This document shows positions 1-7,703 of a DNA stretch of 37,500 nucleotides, piece by piece. The DNA is taken from NCBI RefSeq assembly GCF_000423185.1, contig NZ_AUHM01000044.1, positions 1 to 37,500 of the forward strand. The letters are read 5' to 3'. Source of the DNA: Inquilinus limosus DSM 16000 (GTDB lineage Bacteria; Pseudomonadota; Alphaproteobacteria; DSM-16000; Inquilinaceae). The number at the start of each line of letters is the position of its first letter. Within the stretch, counting starts at the first letter, position 1. The position numbers were made by a program, and so were the translations under genes. Below the pieces are notes generated by a model, which saw only the letters and a program-made list of their open reading frames with translations, ran no database searches and was not told where the DNA came from.

Positions 1-78
1 ATCGCACTGGCCGTCGACGCCTTCACACCTGACGATTGCCAGAACTACTTTACTGCTGCCGGATATGACCGCGACTGA
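1..78 (+). CDS. IS630-family transposase, C-terminal end (partial)
   Basis: The first 25 codons of the window, read in frame 1, end at TGA (76-78) and give a peptide containing FTPDDCQNYFTAAGYDRD. A tail of the form 'FTP..C.NYF..AGY' is the usual C-terminus of IS630/Tc1-mariner-like DDE transposases in alphaproteobacteria (established family knowledge; recognised by eye). The catalytic DDE residues and the N-terminus lie left of the window, so I cannot say whether the copy is intact. No terminal inverted repeat or TA target duplication could be identified to the right of the stop. Confidence 0.6.
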   Translation: MALAVDAFTPDDCQNYFTAAGYDRD

Positions 79-491
79 TCGGAAAATGCTCTAGGTCGGC
101 ACAATGGCACAGCATCAGCCCCCCGCCCCACGGCTGCAAAGTTGGGTGAAGAGCGGACTTTAAGGGCAGGGCTCAAGACGCATCGGGTCCACGCCAAAAG
201 CGGTCACCCGTGTAGTGGTCCCAAACCGGACACGACGTCGAGCCATGAATCTCGCCGTCGTCGGCGAAACCAGCCTGACGAGGTGCACCTAAACCGGACA
301 ACAAGGTGGGCCCAGACAGCGGACACGTCGGCTCTGGCCGGGACCCCGATGCCTCGCAAGATGACAATGTAGGTCAACGGAGCAACCAGGGCGACCTGAG
401 GACAGCCAGCGATCCTGGGACGAATGCCTGCGCGCGAAATCGCCGGTGCGTGCTGGCGGCGGAAATCCGACGAGCCAGCTCCGGTCCCGGC
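79..491. other. Non-coding gap, probably mobile-element-derived
   Basis: There is no convincing gene between the transposase tail and the kinase stop. The open frames present are short, lack a ribosome site and have skewed composition. The decamer AAACCGGACA occurs twice in direct orientation (223-232 and 291-300). The first copy lies within GTGTAGTGGTCCCAAACC.., which resembles the tip of an insertion sequence. I read this as debris of one or more insertion sequences, without being able to name a family. Confidence 0.35.
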
Positions 492-1829
492 CTAGCGCTT
501 CAATTGCAGATGGAATGACGCTCCGCCCCGCGGACCATCGCGGACGACGGCCCGGCCGCCATGGGCCTGGGCGATTTCCGACACCAGGTTGAGCCCTAGC
601 CCGGAGCCCGCGCCGCCGGCCAGGCGATGGAACGGCTCGAAAATGCGCTCACGCTCCTCGCGAGGAATACCCGGCCCCTCATCCTGGACGACGATGCTGC
701 CGCCACGTTCGACCCGCACGACGATCGTGCCGGCCTGGCCGCCATGCTGGATGGCGTTGTGGATCAGGTTGGCGGTCGCACGCTCCAGCGCCGCGTTGTC
801 ACCGTCGACTTCGACCCGCTCCTCCTCCGCATCGACGACCAGATCGTAGCCGGTGGCGATCGCCAGCGGCGCCAGATCGGCCGCGACCTTGCGGGCCAGG
901 GCCACCAGGTCCACGGCGGAGAACAGGCTGGTGCGGCTGCGCAACCGCTCCAGGTCGAGCAGCTGATCGGCCATGAGCTCGAGCCTCAGCAGGTCGCGGC
1001 CGAGGCTCGCCTTCATCGGCTCGTCACCGAAGGCTTCGAGCCTGAGCTTCAGGATCGCGATCGGCGTCCGCAGCTCATGCGCGGCGCTGGCCAGGAAACG
1101 GCGCTGCCGCTCATAGCCCGCGTCCAGGCGGGTCAGCGCCTCGTTCACGGCCGCCACCAGCGGCGTGATCTCGCGCGGCACCTGCTCGATCGGCAGCCGG
1201 TTGCCGCGCCGGTCCGGATCGATGCGCGCGGCGGCGCTCGCCACCAGACCGAGATTCTTCAGCGCCGAGCGCACGGTCAGCGGCACCGCGATCACCGTCC
1301 CGATGACCAGCGCCAGGGCCAGGTACACGAAGTAGAGATTGTCCGGGTCGACGGTGAAGTCGACCAACGGCCAGAGGCCCATGTCGATCGGGCCGGTGGC
1401 GATGAGCAGCCTACGGCCCTCCGGCGTGCTCGTCGCCTGGAGGGCGCCGATGAACTTCCCGTCCGGCGTGTTCAGCTCGGAATAATTGACGCCGCCCTGC
1501 ATGGCCTCGGTGACCGACAGGATGCCTGCGGGCCCATCCCCCTCGGCGATCGTCCGGGTGCCGTCGGTGATGCGGAACCAGAAGCCGGAGGCGGTCTGCC
1601 GCCTTATCTCCTGCACGGTCGGGGTGTCCGACAGGATCAGCCCTCCATCCCCCGCCTGCGTCACGTTCTTCGCCAGGACGTTGGCGGCGTAGATGGCGCC
1701 GGAGTATTCGCGGTCCCGCGCCTCCGCCAGCAGCAGGAGCGTCGCGATCACCGCGAGGACGACGGACACGATCTGCAGCGCGGAAAGGCGCAGCATCAGC
1801 CGCCGCGTCAGGGATGGACGGCGAGCCAT
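492..1829 (-). CDS. Sensor histidine kinase (HisKA/HATPase_c, QseC/TctE-like)
   Basis: This is a 445-residue membrane kinase of a two-component system. A first membrane segment lies at residues 15-34, followed by a periplasmic sensor region to about 163. A second segment spans 167-186, followed by a HAMP-like linker. The H-box FLASAAHELRTPIAIL carries the phospho-accepting His251. The ATPase domain shows the N-box NLIHNAIQHG (354-363), G1 DEGPGIP (383-389), the F-box IFEPFHRL and G2 SGLGL (about 409-413), so it looks catalytically complete. The start was placed at 1829 because GGAGG stands five bases before that ATG; the longer frame adds a Trp/Arg-rich tail without a ribosome site. No response regulator is adjacent. 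The nearest is 9162-9836 on the same strand, on the far side of the RND operon, and is the likely partner (inference). Confidence 0.9.
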   Translation of the reverse strand: MARRPSLTRRLMLRLSALQIVSVVLAVIATLLLLAEARDREYSGAIYAANVLAKNVTQAGDGGLILSDTPTVQEIRRQTASGFWFRITDGTRTIAEGDGPAGILSVTEAMQGGVNYSELNTPDGKFIGALQATSTPEGRRLLIATGPIDMGLWPLVDFTVDPDNLYFVYLALALVIGTVIAVPLTVRSALKNLGLVASAAARIDPDRRGNRLPIEQVPREITPLVAAVNEALTRLDAGYERQRRFLASAAHELRTPIAILKLRLEAFGDEPMKASLGRDLLRLELMADQLLDLERLRSRTSLFSAVDLVALARKVAADLAPLAIATGYDLVVDAEEERVEVDGDNAALERATANLIHNAIQHGGQAGTIVVRVERGGSIVVQDEGPGIPREERERIFEPFHRLAGGAGSGLGLNLVSEIAQAHGGRAVVRDGPRGGASFHLQLKR

Positions 1830-1989
1830 GCCAGCCTCCGCACGATTCGGTTCTCCTTCGACGGCCGCGCCGGCCCAGGCCCAAGCCCGTCCGGTCGTTA
1901 CCACTGAAGCGGGGAACGCACCCCGCCGCCAGCACAATGATCCATACCCGGCTCATTCTTCACAGCCCCCGTTGCCGGCAAGGCTGGCA

Positions 1990-2009
1990 GAACATCGCGT
2001 GCAATGTTC
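1990..2009. promoter_or_regulatory. Candidate operator dyad in the kinase/efflux divergent gap
   Basis: GAACATCGCGTGCAATGTTC has perfect six-base arms (GAACAT/ATGTTC), and two further base pairs match inside. It lies 160 bases upstream of the kinase start, between two divergent transcription units. The size and symmetry fit a dimeric regulator site. No regulator is identified by the sequence. Confidence 0.35.
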
Positions 2010-2012
2010 GGG

Positions 2013-2031
2013 CAATGCTGGGGGTGCATTG
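2013..2031. promoter_or_regulatory. Second small dyad beside the first
   Basis: CAATGC (2013-2018) and GCATTG (2026-2031) form a perfect inverted repeat with a seven-base spacer, three bases after the first dyad. The half-site AATG is shared with the neighbouring dyad, so the pair may be one composite operator. This is only suggestive. Confidence 0.25.
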
Positions 2032-2123
2032 GCTGTCGGGGATCGGGACATCGCCCCAAGGGGAATGTCGCGCCATGGCGTCGCCAAGGCGAAGAGCGAT
2101 CCGGCGGCAGAAGGTCGAGAGAC

Positions 2124-2339
2124 ATGGTCGATGAACGGTTGTCGATGCGTGCGGGGTCCATAGCGTCAGGCGAGCCCGTGACCGCGGCCGACCCCGTGGG
2201 GCGCACGGCGATGTCGCTGGCGATCCTGGGCGTGATCGGGGCCGTGCTGATCATGGCGTGGGGATCCCAGCGCCTGGCTGCGGCGCTGAAGCCCAGGGAT
2301 ACCCTGGCGGTCTGCGGCGCTTCCGTCAGCAGGCCGTGA
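2124..2339 (+). CDS. Possible small single-pass membrane protein
   Basis: This is an open frame of 71 codons starting MVDERLSMRAG and containing one clear hydrophobic stretch, roughly residues 28-45 (TAMSLAILGVIGAVLIM). It is followed by a charged/polar tail ending ASVSRP. A weak purine stretch (GAGAGA) precedes the ATG. It lies 120 bases before the membrane fusion protein gene on the same strand, so it could be the first gene or a leader of the efflux operon. I recognise no family and the codon signal is weak; it may equally be untranslated leader sequence. Confidence 0.3.
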   Translation: MVDERLSMRAGSIASGEPVTAADPVGRTAMSLAILGVIGAVLIMAWGSQRLAAALKPRDTLAVCGASVSRP

Positions 2340-2459
2340 CGGCTGCCGATCTTCCAGCCCTTTCAGGACCATCAGACCCATCGCGATAGGCGCATCCCCT
2401 CGGCAGGCCGGAGCTCTCCGACGAGTTCCGCCCGCTCGAAGAACCAGAGCGAAACAGAC

Positions 2460-3701
2460 ATGTCCGATAGCCAACCGCCGGGCCCGGCGGAACGACCCGT
2501 GATGCAAGCCGCGCGGCGCCGCCCGCGGCCCTGGTTGACCGTGCTGTTCGGCCTGGGAGCGGCCGCCCTGGCGGCCACGGTCGTCGTGATGACCGGCGCC
2601 GACGGCATCGGATCGGCCATGGCGCCGGCCGGTCAGGCCCGGCCGGTGGTCTCGGTCGCCGTCGCCCGGCAGCGCCCGATCGAACGGACGCTGTCGCTGA
2701 CCGGCACGGTGATGCCGCGCGAGGAGATCGCGATCGGCACCGCCATCGAGGGCCAGCGCATCGCCGAGGTGCTGGTCGAGGAAGGCGACCGGGTCGCGGC
2801 CGGCCAGGTGATCCTGCGGCTGGAGACCGACCTTCTGACCGCCGCGCTGCACGATGCCGAGGCGGCGGTGCTGCGGGCGGAGGCCGGGCTGGCGCGCGAT
2901 CAGGCGACGCAGGCCGAGGCCACGGCCAACTTCCGGCGCATCGAGCAGCTGCGCGGCTCCACCGCCTTCAACCCGCAGGAATACGACAAGCGGCGCGCCG
3001 CCGCGGTGTCGGCGGACAAGATGCTGGAGGTGTCGCGGGCAGAGGTGGCGCAGGCGCAGGCCAAGGTCGACGACGCCCGCACCCGGCTCGGCCGGGCCGA
3101 GATCCGGGCGCCGACCGCGGGCATCGTCTCCGAACGCGCCGCCCGGGTCGGGGCGCTCGCAGGCTCCGGGCCGCTGGTCAAGCTGATCCGCGAGGGGGAG
3201 GTCGAGCTCGAGGCCGAGGTGCCCGAGATCGACCTGCCGGCCTTGGCGGCGGGCCAGCCCGCCCGGATCAGGGTCGCCGGCGTCGAGGAGGCGTTCGACG
3301 GCCGGGTGCGGCTGGTGGCCCCGAAGGCCGACCGGGACAGCCGGCTCGGCCGGGCGCGCATCGCGCTGCCGGTCGACCCGCGGCTGCGGCCGGGGGTGTT
3401 CGGCCGCGCCGCCATCGTGGCGGAGCGCCGCGACGGCGCCGTCGTCATCCCCGATTCGGCGCTGATCCAGCGCGACGACCTCGGCGATAGCGCGGTGCTC
3501 ACGGTCGCCGCCGACGGCACCGTCGCCCGCCAGGAGGTGACGGTCGGGCTGCGCCAGGACGGCTGGGCGGAGATCCGCGAGGGGCTCGCCGCCGGCCAGC
3601 GCGTGGTGCTCAGCGCCGGGGCGTTCCTACGCGAGGGCGACCAGGTGACCATGGCGGACGGGATGCCCGCCCTGTTCCGGCCGGTGGACGGCCGGCCATG
3701 A
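2460..3701 (+). CDS. RND efflux system periplasmic adaptor (membrane fusion protein)
   Basis: This 413-residue HlyD/AcrA-type adaptor links an inner-membrane RND pump to an outer-membrane channel. A short cytoplasmic N-terminus is followed by one membrane anchor (about residues 25-46). The adaptor core has a biotinyl-lipoyl half (IAEVLVEEGDRVAAGQVILRL, positions 2758-2820 of the DNA), an alpha-hairpin rich in Ala/Glu/Gln (roughly 125-210), the second lipoyl half (RAEIRAPTAGIVSERAARVG), a beta-barrel and a membrane-proximal domain. There is no lipobox, so it is held by its anchor rather than as a lipoprotein. Its stop overlaps the start of the pump gene (ATGA at 3698-3701), implying translational coupling. 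Substrate cannot be predicted. Confidence 0.93.
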   Translation: MSDSQPPGPAERPVMQAARRRPRPWLTVLFGLGAAALAATVVVMTGADGIGSAMAPAGQARPVVSVAVARQRPIERTLSLTGTVMPREEIAIGTAIEGQRIAEVLVEEGDRVAAGQVILRLETDLLTAALHDAEAAVLRAEAGLARDQATQAEATANFRRIEQLRGSTAFNPQEYDKRRAAAVSADKMLEVSRAEVAQAQAKVDDARTRLGRAEIRAPTAGIVSERAARVGALAGSGPLVKLIREGEVELEAEVPEIDLPALAAGQPARIRVAGVEEAFDGRVRLVAPKADRDSRLGRARIALPVDPRLRPGVFGRAAIVAERRDGAVVIPDSALIQRDDLGDSAVLTVAADGTVARQEVTVGLRQDGWAEIREGLAAGQRVVLSAGAFLREGDQVTMADGMPALFRPVDGRP

Positions 3702-6700
3702 CCTCCGGCCTCTCCTCCTGGTCGATCCGCCGGCCGATCCCGGTCCTCGTCCTGTTCGCGGTCCTGACCCTGGCGGGCTGGTGGTCGTTCCTGCGCCTGC
3801 CGGTCAATGCCAACCCCAAGGTCGAGTTCCCGATCGTCACGGTCACGGTCACCCAGGCCGGCGCCGCGCCGTCGGAGCTGGAGAGCCAGGTCACCCGCCG
3901 GATCGAGGGTGCGGTCGCCGGCCTCGCCGGGGCGCGCCACATCACCTCGACCATCGCCGACGGCACCTCCTCGACCACGGTCGAGTTCCGCATCGGCATC
4001 GACCCGGACCGCGCCACCACCGATGTGCGCGACGCCGTGACCAACATCCGCAGCGACCTGCCGCAGGGCATCGAGGAGCCGATCATCGCCCGGCTCGACG
4101 TCGAAGGCGGCGCCATCCTCTACTACGGCGTGCGCGCGCCGGGGATGTCGGCGGTCGACCTGTCCTGGTTCGTCGACGACCGCATCGCCCGCGACCTCTT
4201 GGCCGTGGCCGGGGTGCAGAAGGTGCAGCGCCTGGGCGGCGTCGGCCGCGAGATCCGGGTCGAGCTCGACCCCGACCGGCTGGCGGCGCTTGGCATCACC
4301 GCCGACCAGGTCAACGCCCAGCTGCGCAGCACCAACGCCGACGTTCCCGGCGGCCGGGGCGAGATCGGCGCCCGCGAGCAGGCGATCCGCACGCTCGGCG
4401 GCGCCCGCACCGTGACGGCCCTGGCCGAGACGCCGATCGCGCTGCCGAACGGCCGCTGGGCCAGGCTCGACACGCTCGGCACCGTCACCGACGGCGCCGG
4501 GGAGCAGCGCTCGCTGACCCGGCTCGACGGCGAACCGGTGGTCGCCTTCGCCGTCTACCGCGCCAAGGGAGCCAGCGACACCGTGGTGGCCGACGGCGTC
4601 GCCGCGCGCCTGGCCGAACTCCAGACCCGGACGCCGGGCGTCACCATCAGCGAGATCGCCTCGACCGTCGAATACACCCGCGACAGCTACGATGCGGGGA
4701 TGACGGCGCTGATCGAAGGCGCGCTGCTGACCGTGCTGGTGGTGTTCCTGTTCCTGCGCGACTGGCGGGCGACGCTGATCGCGGCCGTGGCCATGCCCCT
4801 GTCGATCCTGCCGGCCTTTTGGGCGATGGACCTGCTGGGCTTCACCCTGAACAGCATCTCGCTGCTGGCGCTGACCCTGGTGATCGGCATCCTGGTCGAC
4901 GACGCGATCGTCGAGATCGAGAACATCGACCGGCATCTGCATCTCGGCAAGCGGCCCTACCGCGCCGCGATCGACGCGGCCGACGCGATCGGCCTCGCCG
5001 TCGTCGCCACCACCCTCACCATCGTCGCGGTGTTTGCGCCCGTCAGCTTCATCGGCGGCGTCACGGGCCAGTATTTCGAGCAGTTCGGCCTGACCGTGGC
5101 GGTCGCCGTGCTCGCCTCGTTGCTGGTGGCGCGGCTGCTGACGCCGCTGATGGCGGCCTATCTGCTGCAGCCGAAGCGGGCGGCGGCGGGCGGCGATGCC
5201 GGGGCCGCACCGTCGCGGCCGGACGGCCGCTATGTCCGGCTGCTGAACTGGACGCTCGATCACCGCGGCGCCACCCTGGCCGCGGCCGGCGCCCTCCTCG
5301 CAGGGTCGCTGCTGCTGGTGCCGCTGCTGCCCTCCGGCTTCCTGCCGGACAGCGACAGTCGGATCTCGAACCTGCAGGTCGAGCTGCCGCCCGGCGCCAC
5401 CCTGGCCGACACCGACGCCGTGGCACGGCGCATCACGGCCGAGCTGCGGCAGCGGCCGGAGGTCGACCACGTCTTCGCCACCATCGGCGAGGCCGGCGGC
5501 GCCGCGGCGGCCGACGCTATCGCTTCGGGCGGGGACGTCGCCAAGGTCAGCTTCGTCATCATCCTGAAGCCACGCGGCGAGCGCCAGCTGACCCGCAAGG
5601 CGTTCGAACGTTCGGCCCGGGACGAGCTGTCGCAGATCCCGGACATCCGCTTCACCTTCCTGGGCGAGAGCGGCAGCAAGGACGTGTCGATCGTGCTGAC
5701 CGGCGACGACCCGGAGAAGCTGCGCACCGCCGCCCGGGCGCTGGAGCGCGAGATGCGCGGCCTGCCGGTCCTGGCCAATGTCCGCTCGGCCGAGCCGCTG
5801 CCGCGACCGGAGATCCGCATCCGCCCGCGGCCAGACGAGGCGGCGCGGCTCGGCGTCTCGGCCCAGGCGATCGGCACCGTCGCCCGCATCGCCACGATCG
5901 GCGACACCGACGCCAACTCGGCCAAGTTCAACCTCGGCGACCGCCAGGTCCCGATCCGCGTGGCCCTGGACCGCGCGGCCCGCGCCGACATAGAGGCGCT
6001 GCGCCAGCTGCGCGTGGCCGGCGACCGCGGGGCCGTGCCGCTGACCTCGGTGGCCGAGATCGGCTTCGGCGCCGGCGATGCCGAGGTCGAGCGCTTCGAT
6101 CGGCGCCGCCGGGTCTCGGTCGACGCCGACCTGAACGGCGTGCCGCTCGGCACCGCCCTGGCCGCGATCGAGGCGCTGCCCGCGCTGGCACAGCTGCCGG
6201 AGGGCGTGGAGCGGCCGGCCTATGGCGACGCCGAATCGATGGACGAGATGTTCGCCAGCTTCGGCGGGGCGATGCTGGCCGGCCTGCTGGTAGTGCTGGC
6301 GGTCCTGGTGCTGCTGTTCCGCGATTTCCTGCAGCCGGTGACCATCCTGGTGGCGCTGCCGCTGTCGGCGATCGGGGCCGTGCTGGCGCTGCTCGGCATC
6401 GGCGCGGCGCTCGACCTGTCGACGGTGATCGGCCTGCTGATGCTGATGGGCATCGTCACCAAGAACTCCATCCTGCTGGTTGACTTCGCGATCGAGGGGC
6501 GGCGGGCCGGGCTCGACCGGCGCACCGCCCTGGTCCAGGCCTGCCTGGTGCGGGCCCGGCCGATCGTCATGACCACCCTTGCGATGATCGCCGGCATGAT
6601 GCCGGCGGCGCTGGGCTTCGGCGCCGATGCCGGCTTCCGCGGCCCGATGGCGGCGGCGGTGATCGGCGGCCTCGTCACCTCGACCGCGCTCAGCCTGGTG

Positions 6701-6841
6701 CTGGTGCCGGCGGTGTTCACGCTGATGGACGACCTGCGCGCCTGGCTGGCGCCCCGCCTCGGCCGGCTGACCTCGGTCACCGAGGCCGACCGCGCGGCAG
6801 AAGAGCCTGCCGCCGCCCGACAGGAGGCCCGACATGCATGA
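3698..6841 (+). CDS. RND (HAE-1 type) efflux permease
   Basis: This is a 1047-residue inner-membrane proton/drug antiporter subunit, the normal length for AcrB/MexB relatives. The usual plan is visible: TM1 (residues 12-32), a large periplasmic loop, TM2-6, a second large loop and TM8-12. The proton-relay pair lies in GILVDDAIVEIENI (Asp401, Asp402). The partner lysine lies in MGIVTKNSILLVDF (Lys922). These correspond to AcrB D407/D408 and K940, so the pump should be energised normally. It overlaps the adaptor gene by four bases and the following SDR-like gene by eight. Some relatives in alphaproteobacteria are multidrug pumps, others handle solvents or quorum signals; substrate is unknown here. 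Confidence 0.95.
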   Translation: MTSGLSSWSIRRPIPVLVLFAVLTLAGWWSFLRLPVNANPKVEFPIVTVTVTQAGAAPSELESQVTRRIEGAVAGLAGARHITSTIADGTSSTTVEFRIGIDPDRATTDVRDAVTNIRSDLPQGIEEPIIARLDVEGGAILYYGVRAPGMSAVDLSWFVDDRIARDLLAVAGVQKVQRLGGVGREIRVELDPDRLAALGITADQVNAQLRSTNADVPGGRGEIGAREQAIRTLGGARTVTALAETPIALPNGRWARLDTLGTVTDGAGEQRSLTRLDGEPVVAFAVYRAKGASDTVVADGVAARLAELQTRTPGVTISEIASTVEYTRDSYDAGMTALIEGALLTVLVVFLFLRDWRATLIAAVAMPLSILPAFWAMDLLGFTLNSISLLALTLVIGILVDDAIVEIENIDRHLHLGKRPYRAAIDAADAIGLAVVATTLTIVAVFAPVSFIGGVTGQYFEQFGLTVAVAVLASLLVARLLTPLMAAYLLQPKRAAAGGDAGAAPSRPDGRYVRLLNWTLDHRGATLAAAGALLAGSLLLVPLLPSGFLPDSDSRISNLQVELPPGATLADTDAVARRITAELRQRPEVDHVFATIGEAGGAAAADAIASGGDVAKVSFVIILKPRGERQLTRKAFERSARDELSQIPDIRFTFLGESGSKDVSIVLTGDDPEKLRTAARALEREMRGLPVLANVRSAEPLPRPEIRIRPRPDEAARLGVSAQAIGTVARIATIGDTDANSAKFNLGDRQVPIRVALDRAARADIEALRQLRVAGDRGAVPLTSVAEIGFGAGDAEVERFDRRRRVSVDADLNGVPLGTALAAIEALPALAQLPEGVERPAYGDAESMDEMFASFGGAMLAGLLVVLAVLVLLFRDFLQPVTILVALPLSAIGAVLALLGIGAALDLSTVIGLLMLMGIVTKNSILLVDFAIEGRRAGLDRRTALVQACLVRARPIVMTTLAMIAGMMPAALGFGADAGFRGPMAAAVIGGLVTSTALSLVLVPAVFTLMDDLRAWLAPRLGRLTSVTEADRAAEEPAAARQEARHA

Positions 6842-7703
6842 GCGTTATTTCCCCCCGCCCGACGAGCGGCCGCGGGCTAGGCGCAGGGACACCCGGGCGC
6901 TCCGCCGGTCGCCGCCGGCGGGGAGAGCCGTCCGGGGGCGGATGGTTGGAAAGGTCGTCCTGGTGACGGAGGCGGCATCCCCGATCGGCCGGGCCAGCGC
7001 GCTGGCCCTGGCGCTGCAGGGCGCGACCGTGCTGGCCGCCGACAGGGACCCGAGGGGCGGGGTCGAGACGGCGGTGATGATCCGCGACGCCGGCGGCCGC
7101 GTCGGCTTCCAGTGCCACGACATCGGCGACGAGGCCTCGTGGCGGAACCTCGTGGAGGCGGCCTGGTCCGGCTTCGGGGCGCTGCACGTGCTGGTCAACA
7201 CCGTCGGCGTCCCGGTCTTCGGCCATCACGCCGGCGCGGCGTGGACGGATCTGGGGCGGGAGCGCGCCTCCGGCCTCCGGGCGCTTTCGCTGGGGCTGGA
7301 GCATGCGATTCCGGCGATCGCGCGGTCCGGCGGCGGCGCCGTCGTCAACGTCGCCCTGACCGACACGCATGCGGGCAATCCGCGCTTCCCCTACCGCCCT
7401 CCCGGCAAGGGCGAGATCACGCTGCTGACCAAGGAGAGGGCGCTCGCCTGCGTCGGCGCGCGCAACGGGGTCCGAGTCAATTCCGTCCGCCCCACCGCGA
7501 TCGACGCCCCGGTCATTGGCGCGACCGGGAGCCCGCCGGCGGCGATAACCCGTACCTCGGTCTGGATGGGCCATTCCGGCACGCCGCAGGACATCGCCGA
7601 GGGCGTGCTGTTCCTGGCCTCCGACGACGCGCGCTACGTCACTGGCACCGAGCTGATCATCGACGGGCGGCTGAACCCGCCTGATGCGAGACAACGGAGA
7701 TGA
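6834..7703 (+). CDS. Short-chain dehydrogenase/reductase-like protein with degraded active-site motifs
   Basis: This 289-residue Rossmann-fold protein of the classical SDR type ends in VTGTELIIDG, the usual SDR C-terminal signature. AGGAGG six bases before the ATG at 6834 fixes the start, which overlaps the pump gene and gives an Arg-rich N-terminal extension of about 38 residues. Several key positions differ from the family. The cofactor motif TGxxSGIG reads TEAASPIG (45-52) and NNAG reads NTVG (122-125). The catalytic Ser position is Leu175. The Tyr of YxxxK is displaced by one (Tyr187, Lys192). A start at 6942 would give a family-typical 254 residues but has a poorer context. Its stop overlaps the TolC-type start (ATGA, 7700-7703). 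It could be a non-catalytic accessory or a dehydrogenase with altered chemistry. Confidence 0.82.
   Translation: MHERYFPPPDERPRARRRDTRALRRSPPAGRAVRGRMVGKVVLVTEAASPIGRASALALALQGATVLAADRDPRGGVETAVMIRDAGGRVGFQCHDIGDEASWRNLVEAAWSGFGALHVLVNTVGVPVFGHHAGAAWTDLGRERASGLRALSLGLEHAIPAIARSGGGAVVNVALTDTHAGNPRFPYRPPGKGEITLLTKERALACVGARNGVRVNSVRPTAIDAPVIGATGSPPAAITRTSVWMGHSGTPQDIAEGVLFLASDDARYVTGTELIIDGRLNPPDARQRR

Noticed and set aside
627-1907. 426-codon plus-strand frame opposite the histidine kinase
   Set aside because: The kinase on the minus strand has all of its catalytic boxes and a ribosome site; the plus frame has neither.
3781-6483. 900-codon plus-strand frame overlapping the RND pump
   Set aside because: Arg/Pro/Ala/Gly-rich shadow in another frame of a gene with clear catalytic motifs.
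2900-6835. 1311-codon open frame antisense to the adaptor and pump genes
   Set aside because: Composition is His/Arg/Gln/Asp-rich without any domain, and it is opposite two fully recognisable genes; a typical artefact of high-GC codon bias.
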